NCBI GenBank assembly: GCA_964415395.1
Contig: CAYPZU010000026.1
Span: 1 to 27,327, forward strand
DNA length: 27,327 nt
Direction of reading: 5' to 3'
From: CAYPZU01 sp964415395
Lineage (GTDB): Bacteria; Chlamydiota; Chlamydiia; Chlamydiales; SM23-39
Shown: piece after piece, positions 20,001 through 27,146 of the stretch
Layout: each line of letters starts with the position of its first letter
Position numbering within the stretch: position 1 is the first letter of the stretch
Translations under genes and position numbers: made by a program
The notes under the pieces: model-generated
Seen by the model: the letters and a program-made list of their open reading frames with translations, nothing else
The model's database searches: none
What the model was told of the DNA's origin: nothing

Positions 20001-21132
20001 CATCATGGAAGAAATCTGCAAAAGGCGGAAGCAGGACGGCTATAACGCCCTGGCCATCCAGTGGGGCGTTCTCGAAAACGTCGGTTTTGTCGCCAACAAC
20101 CTCGAGATTCAAAGAAAACTCAAGGACGTGTTCCACGAAGCCATCAAAATCGACGAAGCGCTGCAGTTCATGGACGACGTGCTCGCGCATAACGTCAACA
20201 GCCATTCGGTGCTCTACTGCACGGATCAGCTCAAATCGTTTGAAGGGAAAGAGACGAAACTGACCTTCGAAGAAGTGGTCGGGCAGATCTGCGGCGTGAT
20301 CAAGATGGATCTTGCCAAATGCAACGCCAGCGACACGCTCACCGCTCTAGGGATTGACTCGCTTCAGGTCGTGGAAATCCAGACGATCCTCATCAAATCG
20401 CTGCAGGAAGTATTGCCTCTCAAGAAGATCGGCGGAATGAAGATCGGGGAACTGACCGATCTCATCAAATCAAGACTCGGGCAAACCCAGGAAGGCGTTT
20501 CGGAAACAGCAAAAACCGCTACCGAAGAAGCTCCCCTCCTCAGAAAAACGGCTGCCTCTGGAAACAAAGAGGCTCTCTACTATTTCCTCGGCTACGGGGT
20601 CGACTCAAAAAGCGTCGAGATCCCCAACCATTCAGCCCGCGACGTAACGTTCGTCAACTGGCAGAATGCAACGGAAATCGGGCAGGTCGCCCAAGCGATC
20701 GCCGCAGACGCCAAAGAGAGAGGCTATCAGAAGATCTCTTTCCTGACCCATAGCGCTGGCTACCACGTGGCCAAAGCGGTTATGAGCCTCGGGACAATCA
20801 AAGTAGAACGATTGATCGCGATCTCTCTTCTCAACGAGTCAGTCATCGAAAAAGCGCTGAATGCAGCCAATTTGGAAAACGTCCCGGACGAGGTCTTTAA
20901 AGCGGCCTACAAAAATGCGGCGTTTTACGTCGAAGACCATCTGCCCATCGACCAGATCAAACGGCAATCAGCTCTGCTTTCCAAGGCGTTGAAAAGCAAA
21001 GCGATCCCGCCCCATCTGGCGATCATCCCGAAAGACGACACCATCTGCGAAAAACCGGCAGGAGGCGTTGTGATTGCAGGGAGCCACCAGGCGCACAGCT
21101 TTGATATGAAGGAGATCTACGCCCTTTTATAG
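14035..21132 (+). CDS. Iterative-type, highly reducing type I polyketide synthase (KS-AT-DH-cMT-ER-KR-ACP-TE)
   Basis: Single-module megasynthase of 2365 residues that should build a methyl-branched, largely reduced polyketide or lipid chain. AGGAG (14020-14024) precedes ATG 14035 by ten bases; the open TTG at 14011 lies before that site. KS: Cys164 in DTACSSS, His297 in EAHGTG, His334 in NIGH. AT: Ser563 in GHSAGE and His669. DH: His852 in HVIDGKILLP and Asp1002 in LDGLLQ. cMT: SAM motif LEIGTGTGG (1227-1235). ER: HAGTGGVGQAA (1635-1645). KR: TGGLGGFG (1844-1851), Ser1971, Tyr1984, Asn1988, with LED near 1927. ACP: Ser2109 in LGIDSL. C-terminal hydrolase (about 2180-2365): Ser2240 in THSAG, Asp2334/2335 and His2351/2354, a likely thioesterase. 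Every catalytic residue looks intact. The order equals that of fungal highly reducing PKS and animal FAS, plus an active-looking methyltransferase. No phosphopantetheinyl transferase is in the window. Confidence 0.95.
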   Translation: MDPRSIFVVGLSCRFPESDSPYELFQNLLNKRDMVTADARRWKARIEDTPERFGKIKQDLNRFDYKFFTVHGKQAEKMEPQLRLLLEVSYEAFADAGWSLDEVKGTRTGVYIGSCSSDAHKAWLQNKETITGYEHTGCVNSMHSNRLSFFYDIHGPSETIDTACSSSLVAFHRAVADLESGACDHAIVGGSSIILWNHGSYAFHKLKMLSPDGACKSFDKSANGFARAEGVAALILTTQKKQKYRPYAKILGTGMNNGGWNPIGITFPSGEKQKMLYREVCRKAHLEPKELDYIEAHGTGTVAGDGEELGAIFEVYGKENPNLTIGSVKSNIGHCEGASGVAGLVKTLLCFDQEVLAPNLHLNDPNEKLKSMRVATEFVPSWKAARAAVSSFGFGGTNAHAILEKCTETPLQNAPEGFFLTLLAHRTKEGLAELKRCALPGLEIPNLGNKLKLPYRDALELPDDPEAGNVADSQDKIYFACSGNGSQWKGMGLKLISSFPAFKKTIDACGKALGIDLSALLQKGCNDALEATIGLVAIQIALVELLKTFGIGEEQIGGFFGHSAGEIVCSYLDKITSLEETMQIAHARGSVANKTGDLGQMASIGLSKEKMEAFLKEHKCEDKVFIACVNSPRNVTLSGYKEQVLAIVEKAEEKGIFNRVLDTYAKAYHSPLFAEHENELDAQLKKALGEKSIRRSEKWTTSVAEYQTDLFDHRYHVHGVLRPVDFIKAVSHLPQNAIVLEIGPHTVLKTLIKDNRPDVKYASLMKKDADEVETLKEGLGKLWKFGASLHFSREEKTGLQRPSLEVRSHLVSWDHSEELPIPKEEHFSGGASSAFKTVYDLSQEKDRYLAGHVIDGKILLPATSYLCAMWEAFRKKHDLQLSDPAVYCFEDFEILQAVQAEKDSKIELLIHNLDGEYQLKFKGEIVSRVKIQLLQNKVWEPLNARFGQEDKTIDRDHFYRIVGKAGYEYEDQFRVVQKIKSDFANNQNIAAVQFSQWIPFLDGLLQTQLLPPKKFLDELRVPVKIRSLIIQPSLLKEPGEKLAAADFDTGVVQGEGFELSHMETKELSRSSKGSERKVHIKQANSFLFYGFNPAMKESTAEYDLFLVNYGIKLCSQLIQENGLEGGGHYRKILEAFRRWDKAAPINESDAGLYRHRKEYIALRILEDCYRNNAKDFLEKPLASITQHEEYSRLYFEDPLGSLQDKTSLLKLLSIVRDNVDRFDLNILEIGTGTGGLTRLIAPYIIRDRYIATDITEALQMARGKETQHIDLSYKMFNLNHYEEYTLFKEQKVDLVLASNSLHTGKNIEKTLASIYSNLQEGAFILFYEYHTPVCLALWGMDEGTWGFEDEREYGLWITQESWLNKLKKAGFETISYVSDENQVSTLFLARKPLPLKLEVVEAPSIGHFDTWHSLIKDRTQPTLLVSEDLEHSGVPGFVRCLNREVEGSRYYCLLSDQKADPQTIAQVEKYGLKFNILQNGRLGTLCSADIQYDRMAGPDTGYYIQFPAVGEFGNYEWIANPPHQHIPCQVKYSSLNFKDVMLVSGKVSKDAFSGFASFGYIGLEFSGCDPKGNRYMGITAKGIATQVDTTTDLIIPIPDHLSYEDAATIPVVYGTAYYALFDRAKIEPGQSVLIHAGTGGVGQAAIRICLSLGCKIFVTCHQSKKGILKSLFPELEDAYILDSRTCEFERQVMKFTGGKGVHIVLNSLADDKLQASLRCVRREGHFLEIGKYDLMKHTALDMGLFLKNCSVHGVDLDQVFVQKEKVGRVTSQIAEGLRKGVVKPLPRHVFDHTQVEEAFRFMGAGKHIGKVLIDMQNFDQTTAKGRFRHPYYQDEKEEGFTLITGGLGGFGLALVQWLFKRGVRKFLLTSRKGVSTGEQERLIQILRGQGAEIIVSTHDVAKEKEAEELIGLARGRLKSIYHLAMVLEDTLFTNMTKEKWQAAVDVKAKGARNLDRLSRLPSVERFIVFSSMVTRFGNVGQSNYAFGNAIMEEICKRRKQDGYNALAIQWGVLENVGFVANNLEIQRKLKDVFHEAIKIDEALQFMDDVLAHNVNSHSVLYCTDQLKSFEGKETKLTFEEVVGQICGVIKMDLAKCNASDTLTALGIDSLQVVEIQTILIKSLQEVLPLKKIGGMKIGELTDLIKSRLGQTQEGVSETAKTATEEAPLLRKTAASGNKEALYYFLGYGVDSKSVEIPNHSARDVTFVNWQNATEIGQVAQAIAADAKERGYQKISFLTHSAGYHVAKAVMSLGTIKVERLIAISLLNESVIEKALNAANLENVPDEVFKAAYKNAAFYVEDHLPIDQIKRQSALLSKALKSKAIPPHLAIIPKDDTICEKPAGGVVIAGSHQAHSFDMKEIYALL

Positions 21133-21138
21133 AGCGGA

Positions 21139-24100
21139 TCAAGAGACCGCCGCTTGCTGAGGGCGGCGGCGGCAGGCGTTCAGAACGCCTGAAGCGGCCC
21201 AGCCAGCAAGCTGGAACGGAGCTTTGATGGCAGAGAGCGCAAGAGAAGCGAGAGAAAACCCGTGCTGGGCGACCACTTCCCGCTTCTTCAGAGCGCCTTT
21301 CTTCACAGGCAGCGGAGGGACAGCCGAGATCGTGTTCTCGAGCGCCGCCTTCAACTCTTCCATGGGAGCGAAAGGTCCGAATTTTTGCTGGTTGCCCGGC
21401 ATCTGGACGTACTGGATCAGATAGGCTTTCACGATCGAAAATTGAGGCTCGGGGATTTGCGAGAGCATCTCTACCGCCAGCTCATGAAACTCCTCGCTCT
21501 GCATTCCCCCGTAAACGAGCTGAGAGAGCTGCTCTGCCTGATAAGCCTCAAGAGAAGGAGCTTTCTTCTGCACTCCCTTGACAACTTGAGGCAGCGAAGC
21601 CGAATTTTGGGCCAGATCCGCCGCTTGCTTCAAGATTTTTTCTCGGGGCGATAACGCCATCTGAAGGTTTTGGATTAAATTATCAATTTCATCCGATCCG
21701 AATTTGGCCCGGTTGCCTGGCATGCCGGCATACTCGATCAAATAGACTTTCACCGCTGCAAATTCGTTCTCAGGAAGGAGGGAAAGAAGCTCGAGGAGCG
21801 GCTCCTCGAATTTCGGATTCCTCATCGCGGCGTAAGTCAGTTGGGCTAGAACCAGCGCCGCTTCAGGAGATTGGCTCGGAGCCCTTTTCGCAATTCCTTT
21901 GGCTGCCTTCGAAACGGAAGTCGAGTCTTGGGCGACCGCAGCGGCTTCATCGATATAGAGATCGAGCAGCGTGATTTCCTGCCGGACAGCTGGACTATCC
22001 ACATGATCAAAATCGCTTGCCTTGAAAAGCGCGTATCCCCCCTCTGAACCTACTGGAGAAGCGCTTCGAGGTTTCGGAATCCGCTCGCGGGGAATTTCGA
22101 ACTCCTCGCAAAACGATTCCAGGAGGTATTCTGAAGCGCCGCCTGAAACGAGCTTTTCAATGCCTGAAAGGGCCAATCTCTCCAGATGTTTAGGCCTGGC
22201 TCGAACCAATTGATTCATCAAATAAAAATTAAAATGTTCTAGCTGGCTCAGAGCTTGTTCAATATCTTCGACGGAAATCTGTTCTTCAAACCGCTCGGAG
22301 CGGGCGAGCGCGATAAGAGCGCCCATATTCTTTTGAGCAGCGGCTTCTTCAAAAGCCCATTTCGCCAGCTCTTGAGGCAGCTCTTGAGTTAGGCGTCCAG
22401 AGTAAATGAAGCCATGGCGAAGCGCATCGATCCAAGCCTCGCGGAACGGCTCGCCTGAAATCTCCTCGGGGAAGCGTTTCTGAATCGCCTCTGCCCTCTC
22501 CCACCTCTCATCCCTCAAAGCCGCCGTATAGGCCTTGGCGGCAATCGCGGGCGGGATTTCCTCGACTTCGAGAGAAAGGGCCTCGAAGAATAGTCCATAA
22601 ACCGAGGGACTCGAGGAGTTTGCGACTGCGGCAATCCCCCTCTCTTTAAGCAACTCTTTTCTGGCTTTTAAAAGAAAGGCGGCAGCATAAAAATTGCCCT
22701 GTTCCAAAGCGGCTTCAAAGGCCTTGCGGAAGCAGCCATCGGAAAGACGGGGATTGCTTTCCAGAATCATTCTCAAATCGGTTTCCACGCAATCTCTGGC
22801 AGCGGTAGCGAACCCTTCTTCTACTTCTTCAGAAGTCAAAACAGACACGAAAGGCGCATGAGTAAGGATTTCCCGAATCGATCGATGCACTTCTTTTTCG
22901 ATGGCGAAGCCAAGCGCCCAGGAAGCCAACTCGGCAGGCAGATAGCCCTGGACTCTAGCCCAATTTTCGACGATGACGGAGCCAAAAGCCTCTTGGAGAT
23001 CCTTTTCGGGGATCTGGTTTTTGCATCGGGTATAAACGGTTGTTAAAAGCTGCGCATCGTCTCTCGATACCGCCGCCTTTAACAACCCTGCCGCCACCTC
23101 GTTGGAGATCGGCATTCCCCGCTCTAACAGATACTCAGCGAGAGCATCCGGGATCTTTTCTGGATGGGACGCAGCGTACGCAAGAGCCCAAGGCTCAATG
23201 GCTCTGGATGGAACAGAAAGGAGCTTGGAGAGACGATAATCGTTTCCTGACAGAACAGCCAGATCGAGCGCCTGGGTCAAAGAGCGGTCGGGAACGCCTT
23301 CTTCCAATAACTGCTTGATCACACTCAATCCAGCGTCGTTTCCGACAGCTAAAATGAAGCACGCCCCCAACGTTTCGGCGTCGATTCCAGGCAGGGAAAG
23401 GATGTGTTCGGCCAAGTCATCTTTCTGATCTAAAATGGCTCTCATCAGCCGCGCGCGCAAAATCTCTTTTGGCAAAACAGGATCTTCCCTGAGGAGGATC
23501 GGAATGCCGGTTGCTTTCGCGTCGGCCAAAACTGCGGCGAATTTTCCCGGATTATCAGTAAATGCTTTCCGGTCGATCAGGATCGCCCTCACCGCAATCG
23601 GATCTTCATCTGCCGTATGCCGCGTCTCCAAATCGAGGTTCACTTCATTAAAGGGCCTTACCCCGTATTCATTATACGAGTGAGATCTTTGAAAAGGAGT
23701 TTGGGCCAGAAGATCGCCGACCCCCTGGATTGGGTGGATATGGTCATGGAATATCGCATGGCTGGATTGGATTTCCTCTAAAGCTTTCAAACATCGGTTC
23801 AGGTCTTCTGCTTGCCGTTCATGCTCGGGGGAAAGAGCAACCGCCTTGAGGGCCTCGCGAAGTTTCATCAAAGCAAGGCCGGTATTCTTGTAGACTGCAT
23901 GGAAATCCTTTCCCAAAGCAGGATCTGCGGATGCCGCCTCATCGGATTTTTTAACCGCCTCTCCAATCTCCGGATCCAGGCTGCCCTGCTCGTGGAGCGA
24001 ATGAAGCCTATTTAACCGCGAAAGGCTGTCTGCAAGGGGCTGAATGCCCGCTTCGCGGCAAAGCCTCTCCACAGCCCCGGTCAAGAGCTGGAGCCTTTGG

Positions 24101-24819
24101 TAGAACCGGTAGAATCTCAAGGTGGAAGAATCATGGGTTGAGTAAGGAGTATAGGCGTCTTCGCGCGTTGTCGCGACGATATTTCTTGGATCGGCCGAGA
24201 GAATCATCGCATAGTTTTTGTGATGTTCAAAGAAATCAGAACAATCGCTCGATATAACAGAAGTGCAGAGAAACCCGCTTCGGATCCTCTTTTTTTTCAC
24301 CTTCTCGATCTCTCCCTCGTCAGGACCCGCCGCATGGACCAGGAACCGGTAATCTGCGCCCGCCGTATCATAGGCATCGAAAACCTCCGCCCCGATCCGC
24401 AGCTCCGTTTTACGGAACCGGCCTAAATCCATCCGGTCCGTTTCCCTCTGGAGCAGTTCATACGATAAAAGAGCCTTGTTCAAATCAGGCAATTCCCGCC
24501 TGAGCCGCGTCATCAGCTTCCGCTCCGCCGGAGAGATCGGATTTCCTCTTCTCTTCACAACAAGAAGAATCAGATCCAGCGAAAACGGCCTGCTTTCCAG
24601 CTCCGCAAAAGCCTCGCTGATTTCCGCCTCCCTGCCTCCGTCGCTTTCCCACTCCTCGATCCGCGCAAACAGCGCTTCCGCCGTAAGGTCTTTCAGTTTC
24701 GGCTGGACAATCAAACCATGCAAAGCAGGGACGCTTCCTAGCTCGATTATTCCAGGGGCTGGTTCAGAAGAGGCCTCAGCAGACAAAAAAGAGGCGCTGG
24801 AGAGAATGGCGTTAATCAT
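21139..24819 (-). CDS. Large multidomain effector-like protein B2, paralog of A2
   Basis: 1226 residues, family not recognised. ATG 24819 has an in-frame TGA three codons upstream and no visible ribosome site before the assembly gap. The architecture equals A2: a Ser/Ala-rich N-terminus, then an N-terminal domain with YRFLVHAAG, GFLCTS, TTREDAYTPY, IHPIQGVGDL and FNEVNLDL, ankyrin-like helical repeats through the middle, a C-terminal repeat module present twice (about 959-1055 and 1066-1164), and a basic tail with VKKGALKKREV and ACRRR. Conservation is highest in the N-terminal motifs and the last 130 residues, while the helical middle is much more diverged. That pattern suggests a conserved activity and delivery or targeting region with changing target recognition. 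It converges on the polyketide synthase with only six bases between stops. Secretion and enzymatic activity are inferred. Confidence 0.85.
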   Translation of the reverse strand: MINAILSSASFLSAEASSEPAPGIIELGSVPALHGLIVQPKLKDLTAEALFARIEEWESDGGREAEISEAFAELESRPFSLDLILLVVKRRGNPISPAERKLMTRLRRELPDLNKALLSYELLQRETDRMDLGRFRKTELRIGAEVFDAYDTAGADYRFLVHAAGPDEGEIEKVKKKRIRSGFLCTSVISSDCSDFFEHHKNYAMILSADPRNIVATTREDAYTPYSTHDSSTLRFYRFYQRLQLLTGAVERLCREAGIQPLADSLSRLNRLHSLHEQGSLDPEIGEAVKKSDEAASADPALGKDFHAVYKNTGLALMKLREALKAVALSPEHERQAEDLNRCLKALEEIQSSHAIFHDHIHPIQGVGDLLAQTPFQRSHSYNEYGVRPFNEVNLDLETRHTADEDPIAVRAILIDRKAFTDNPGKFAAVLADAKATGIPILLREDPVLPKEILRARLMRAILDQKDDLAEHILSLPGIDAETLGACFILAVGNDAGLSVIKQLLEEGVPDRSLTQALDLAVLSGNDYRLSKLLSVPSRAIEPWALAYAASHPEKIPDALAEYLLERGMPISNEVAAGLLKAAVSRDDAQLLTTVYTRCKNQIPEKDLQEAFGSVIVENWARVQGYLPAELASWALGFAIEKEVHRSIREILTHAPFVSVLTSEEVEEGFATAARDCVETDLRMILESNPRLSDGCFRKAFEAALEQGNFYAAAFLLKARKELLKERGIAAVANSSSPSVYGLFFEALSLEVEEIPPAIAAKAYTAALRDERWERAEAIQKRFPEEISGEPFREAWIDALRHGFIYSGRLTQELPQELAKWAFEEAAAQKNMGALIALARSERFEEQISVEDIEQALSQLEHFNFYLMNQLVRARPKHLERLALSGIEKLVSGGASEYLLESFCEEFEIPRERIPKPRSASPVGSEGGYALFKASDFDHVDSPAVRQEITLLDLYIDEAAAVAQDSTSVSKAAKGIAKRAPSQSPEAALVLAQLTYAAMRNPKFEEPLLELLSLLPENEFAAVKVYLIEYAGMPGNRAKFGSDEIDNLIQNLQMALSPREKILKQAADLAQNSASLPQVVKGVQKKAPSLEAYQAEQLSQLVYGGMQSEEFHELAVEMLSQIPEPQFSIVKAYLIQYVQMPGNQQKFGPFAPMEELKAALENTISAVPPLPVKKGALKKREVVAQHGFSLASLALSAIKAPFQLAGWAASGVLNACRRRPQQAAVS
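21328..21624 (-). repeat. C-terminal repeat module of B2, copy 2
   Basis: Encodes about residues 1066-1164: AADLAQNSAS, APSLEAYQ, YGGMQSEEFHE, IPEPQFS, AYLIQYVQMPGN and KFG. It is closer in sequence to the single A2 module than to its own tandem neighbour. Confidence 0.8.
21655..21945 (-). repeat. C-terminal repeat module of B2, copy 1
   Basis: Encodes about residues 959-1055: AAAVAQDSTS, APSQSPEA, YAAMRNPKFEE, LPENEFA, VYLIEYAGMPGN and KFG. Landmark positions match copy 2 at a period of about 107-109 residues. It is the more diverged copy. Confidence 0.78.
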
Positions 24820-24829
24820 GAGGGATCAC

Positions 24830-24839
24830 NNNNNNNNNN
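24830..24839. other. Assembly gap of ten Ns between B1 and B2
   Basis: Ten unknown bases interrupt the end of B1 and the B1-B2 junction. By comparison with cassette A, B1 lacks about 14 C-terminal residues here, so the true missing length is probably nearer 45 bases or more. The run of ten is likely a placeholder. Confidence 0.9.
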
Positions 24840-26533
24840 TAGTAGGCTGGACGTTTTTCCTGTCTTTTTTCCACTTCGGCATAGACCCGGTCCAAAAACG
24901 CATTCCCCGCAGAGGGGAAAATGAAGCGCTCGAAGCCAGGGCCCGGCTCATAGTCTAAATTGTACGATTTGGACGATTGGAGGATCTCATCGACCGTGTG
25001 GTCTCTCGCCGGAACCATAAAAGCGATCATCGCGGTTTTCAAAAGCTCCAGCTCCAAGGGCGTCAAGGCCGCCTGCACAAACCCCGCCATCGCCGCCATC
25101 TGGTCGAACGTCCCCGAAATCGACGAGAGCATGGGAAGCCCCAGCTCCTGGCACATCGCCACATACTTCTTCGCCGCTTTTCCCTGGAGAGAATCGTCGA
25201 TCTCTTCAACCGCTTTAATGCGGAAAATCGACCCGCCGCTCCACATTTTAACCGCTACGTGAGGAGGGACCTTATCAGGGCGGAAATCGCCAATCTGGTT
25301 CATCAGCTCTCTTGGCGAAAGCGGGTGGCGGAAGCTGGCGTCGGGAGAGCATTTCCCCACCATCACATCATATAAGAGCGGCTGGGGATGCCTGTCATAA
25401 AAGGAAGGATCCCATGAATACTCGCGGACGGAGCTGTTCAAAGCGGCATTCTGTCCATAGCGGAAAACAGGAGGAAGAAACGCAGGCTCGCGGCGACTTA
25501 AGGCGTCGACGAATTCCAAATCGATTTGCCAGCTTTCTCCCATCTCCTGCAGACTCTTTTTGGCAAAGGCCAGAAATTTCTGATCCTGCATGCAGGCATT
25601 GACGAAGTGGTTATTCATGTAAGCGAAATAGAGCAGTCCCCGGAATTCCCCTTCAGGGTGGTCCGGATCACCCAGATAAATCACATTCCTATATGCAAGC
25701 GGATTTGTTCCCAAACACCCGGGACTCCCATTCTGGACTCTCCCGTCGCCCGCGACGCGGTGGCGGATTTCCATCAAAATCCGGCTATCGTGCGATGCCT
25801 TTGGAAGAAGCTCCATCACGGCGATCGCGTCGAGCTGAACCTCCACTTCTCTTACGCAGTAATGACCAAATTTCATCATCATGAAGCAGGCGCGGTCGAT
25901 TAGACCTTTCTCTTTGATCGCCTCGTATCTTTTGACCCCCTCTAAAAGCGCCGGAGAATCAGCGTGGGATTCGGATATGCTTTTTCTCCCTTCGGGCGAG
26001 GTCAATTTTTTGAAGAATTCTTCGTACTGATTGTTTTTGAGGGTTTTCTTGACCTCTACCAGGATCTCCATAAGCGCAATGCAGCTCTCCTGCATCCTGA
26101 GAATTTCCGACGTGACGAATCCATGATTTTTAAGCTGCCCGGCAGCGACAGAGATCATCGGGAGTTGCTGTTCCATTTCGTATCTGCAGTAAAGAGAATA
26201 GAGACTGTAGAGCCTGCTGCTGAAGGTGCGGGCTAAAGCGAGCAAGGGACCCGGCTTTTTCGTTTTTGGGTCTCCATCCTTGTGGACATAGGCGAGGGCC
26301 GCGTCGGCGATCGCCTGGTCGAAGGAGGCGCAGCTTCCCTTATACCTTTCGATGCAGCGGCCCTTTACGACGCCCTGCGCTTCATTCGGAACCCGGCTTA
26401 AATCCACAGCCAACGGCTTAAATGGGAATTCAGGGATGCCCGACTTCCGCCAATCGGCAAACCGGTTCACCGGCTGAACTAATTCAACAGCAGGCGGCAA
26501 CGAAGAAACAGAATTTAAAGAAACAGATGCCAT
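24840..26533 (-). CDS. Unknown protein B1, paralog of A1, C-terminus lost in gap
   Basis: At least 564 residues beginning MASVSLNSVSS. The reading frame appears to run through the N gap, but the real stop is hidden, so the gene is partial. It aligns along its full length with A1 and by eye shares more than half its residues, including FADWRKSGIP, SCASFDQAIADAA, RHRVAGDGR, YMNNHF, SPRELMNQIGDF, SGTFDQMAAM, RDHTVDEILQS and PGPGFERFIFPS. The family is unknown to me and no membrane span is seen. No Shine-Dalgarno sequence precedes the ATG, and the upstream region is extremely AT-rich, as for A1. It is the first gene of cassette B and is followed by B2 in the same order and orientation as A1-A2. 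Confidence 0.83.
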
Positions 26534-26543
26534 AATTGAATAT

Positions 26544-26549
26544 ATTATA
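26544..26549 (-). promoter_or_regulatory. TATAAT -10 box upstream of B1
   Basis: On the minus strand a perfect TATAAT ends ten bases before the B1 ATG. If it is used, the transcript would start only about four bases upstream of the start codon, so B1 would be nearly leaderless. No clear -35 box is present. The surrounding 26534-26640 spacer is almost entirely A and T. Confidence 0.4.
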
Positions 26550-26691
26550 AATTATTTGCTAATAAATATAAATAAACTAATAATAAATGATTAACAACTA
26601 ATAAACAAACCCACAAATAACTAAACATCAGCTAGATATATGACAATCATCCCAAAAATCCGGAAGTGTGGTAGAATGGTGATGTAAACTA

Positions 26692-26719
26692 TTGCTTTAC
26701 GTCCCCGCTTAGGTAGAAT
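26692..26719 (+). promoter_or_regulatory. Promoter of ssrA
   Basis: TTGCTT (26692-26697) and TAGAAT (26714-26719) are separated by 16 bases, giving a start near 26726 and a short leader before the mature tmRNA 5' end. AGAATC (26716-26721) can pair with GATTCT (26728-26733) just before a T run, so a small terminator or processing hairpin overlaps the same stretch. Confidence 0.5.
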
Positions 26720-26741
26720 CACTTAGCGATTCTTTTTTTGC

Positions 26742-27106
26742 GGGGGTGTCAAGGTTTCGACTTGGGAACAAAGCATAGGCGGCATGTAGAGGACAATCGT
26801 TGGCCTCTAAAAATATCCGATTAAATAGAAACGACGCTCAAGAAGAACGTCTGGCTGCTTAAGGCTTAACCGCCTAAGCGACCCGGGTTCCTGGGATCCG
26901 ACCAAGAGTCTCAGATCAAACCCGTCATACATCTAGGTATGAACTCCGCTATCCTGGACAGTCTAGGCGGGGATTCGAGATTAAGACAGTCCAGCCTACC
27001 CCGAGCGGTGCGCATCACGGCAAGGCGGGCTTAATATGAGGCGCTAAGCATGTAGTCGCAGATGTAGAGTTTGCTAAGGACGAGAGTTCAATTCTCTCCA
27101 CCTCCA
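26742..27106 (+). ncRNA. ssrA: tmRNA (transfer-messenger RNA)
   Basis: Rescues stalled ribosomes by acting as alanyl-tRNA and then as template for a degradation tag. The 5' end GGGGGTG pairs with CACCTCC at the 3' end (27099-27105), including the G3-U pair that identifies an alanine acceptor. AAGGTTTCGACTTGGG (26751-26766) is the conserved start, and GAGAG-TTCAATT-CTCTC is the T arm. The tag reading frame ends GCT CAA GAA GAA CGT CTG GCT GCT TAA (26836-26862), giving ..DAQEERLAA. The resume codon is uncertain: the frame stays open upstream, and GAC 26833 or a codon a little before it is most likely by comparison with chlamydial ssrA. The terminal CCA is not encoded; the discriminator A (27106) runs into an A tract. 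SmpB, its protein partner, is not in the window. Confidence 0.96.
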
Positions 27107-27146
27107 AAAAAAATGAAAGAGCCCGGTTTTCCGGGCTTTTTTTTTG
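27092..27146 (+). repeat. 55-base direct repeat, copy 1 (tmRNA 3' tail plus terminator)
   Basis: Runs from the T-arm half through the acceptor strand and terminator to the first G after the T run. It is identical base for base to 27273-27327. Confidence 0.95.
27120..27145 (+). terminator. Rho-independent terminator of ssrA
   Basis: AGCCCGG-TTTT-CCGGGCT (27120-27137) is a perfect 7-bp stem with a four-base loop, followed by an unbroken run of nine T (27137-27145). An upstream A run makes it workable in both directions. It starts 14 bases after the tmRNA 3' end. Confidence 0.93.

Noticed and set aside
21142..21175. GC-rich hairpin at the B2 end as a shared PKS/B2 terminator
   Set aside because: It lies inside the B2 coding end and has no T run on either strand.
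26640..26677. ATGACA and TAGAAT as a second ssrA promoter
   Set aside because: The boxes are 26 bases apart, too far for a normal promoter.
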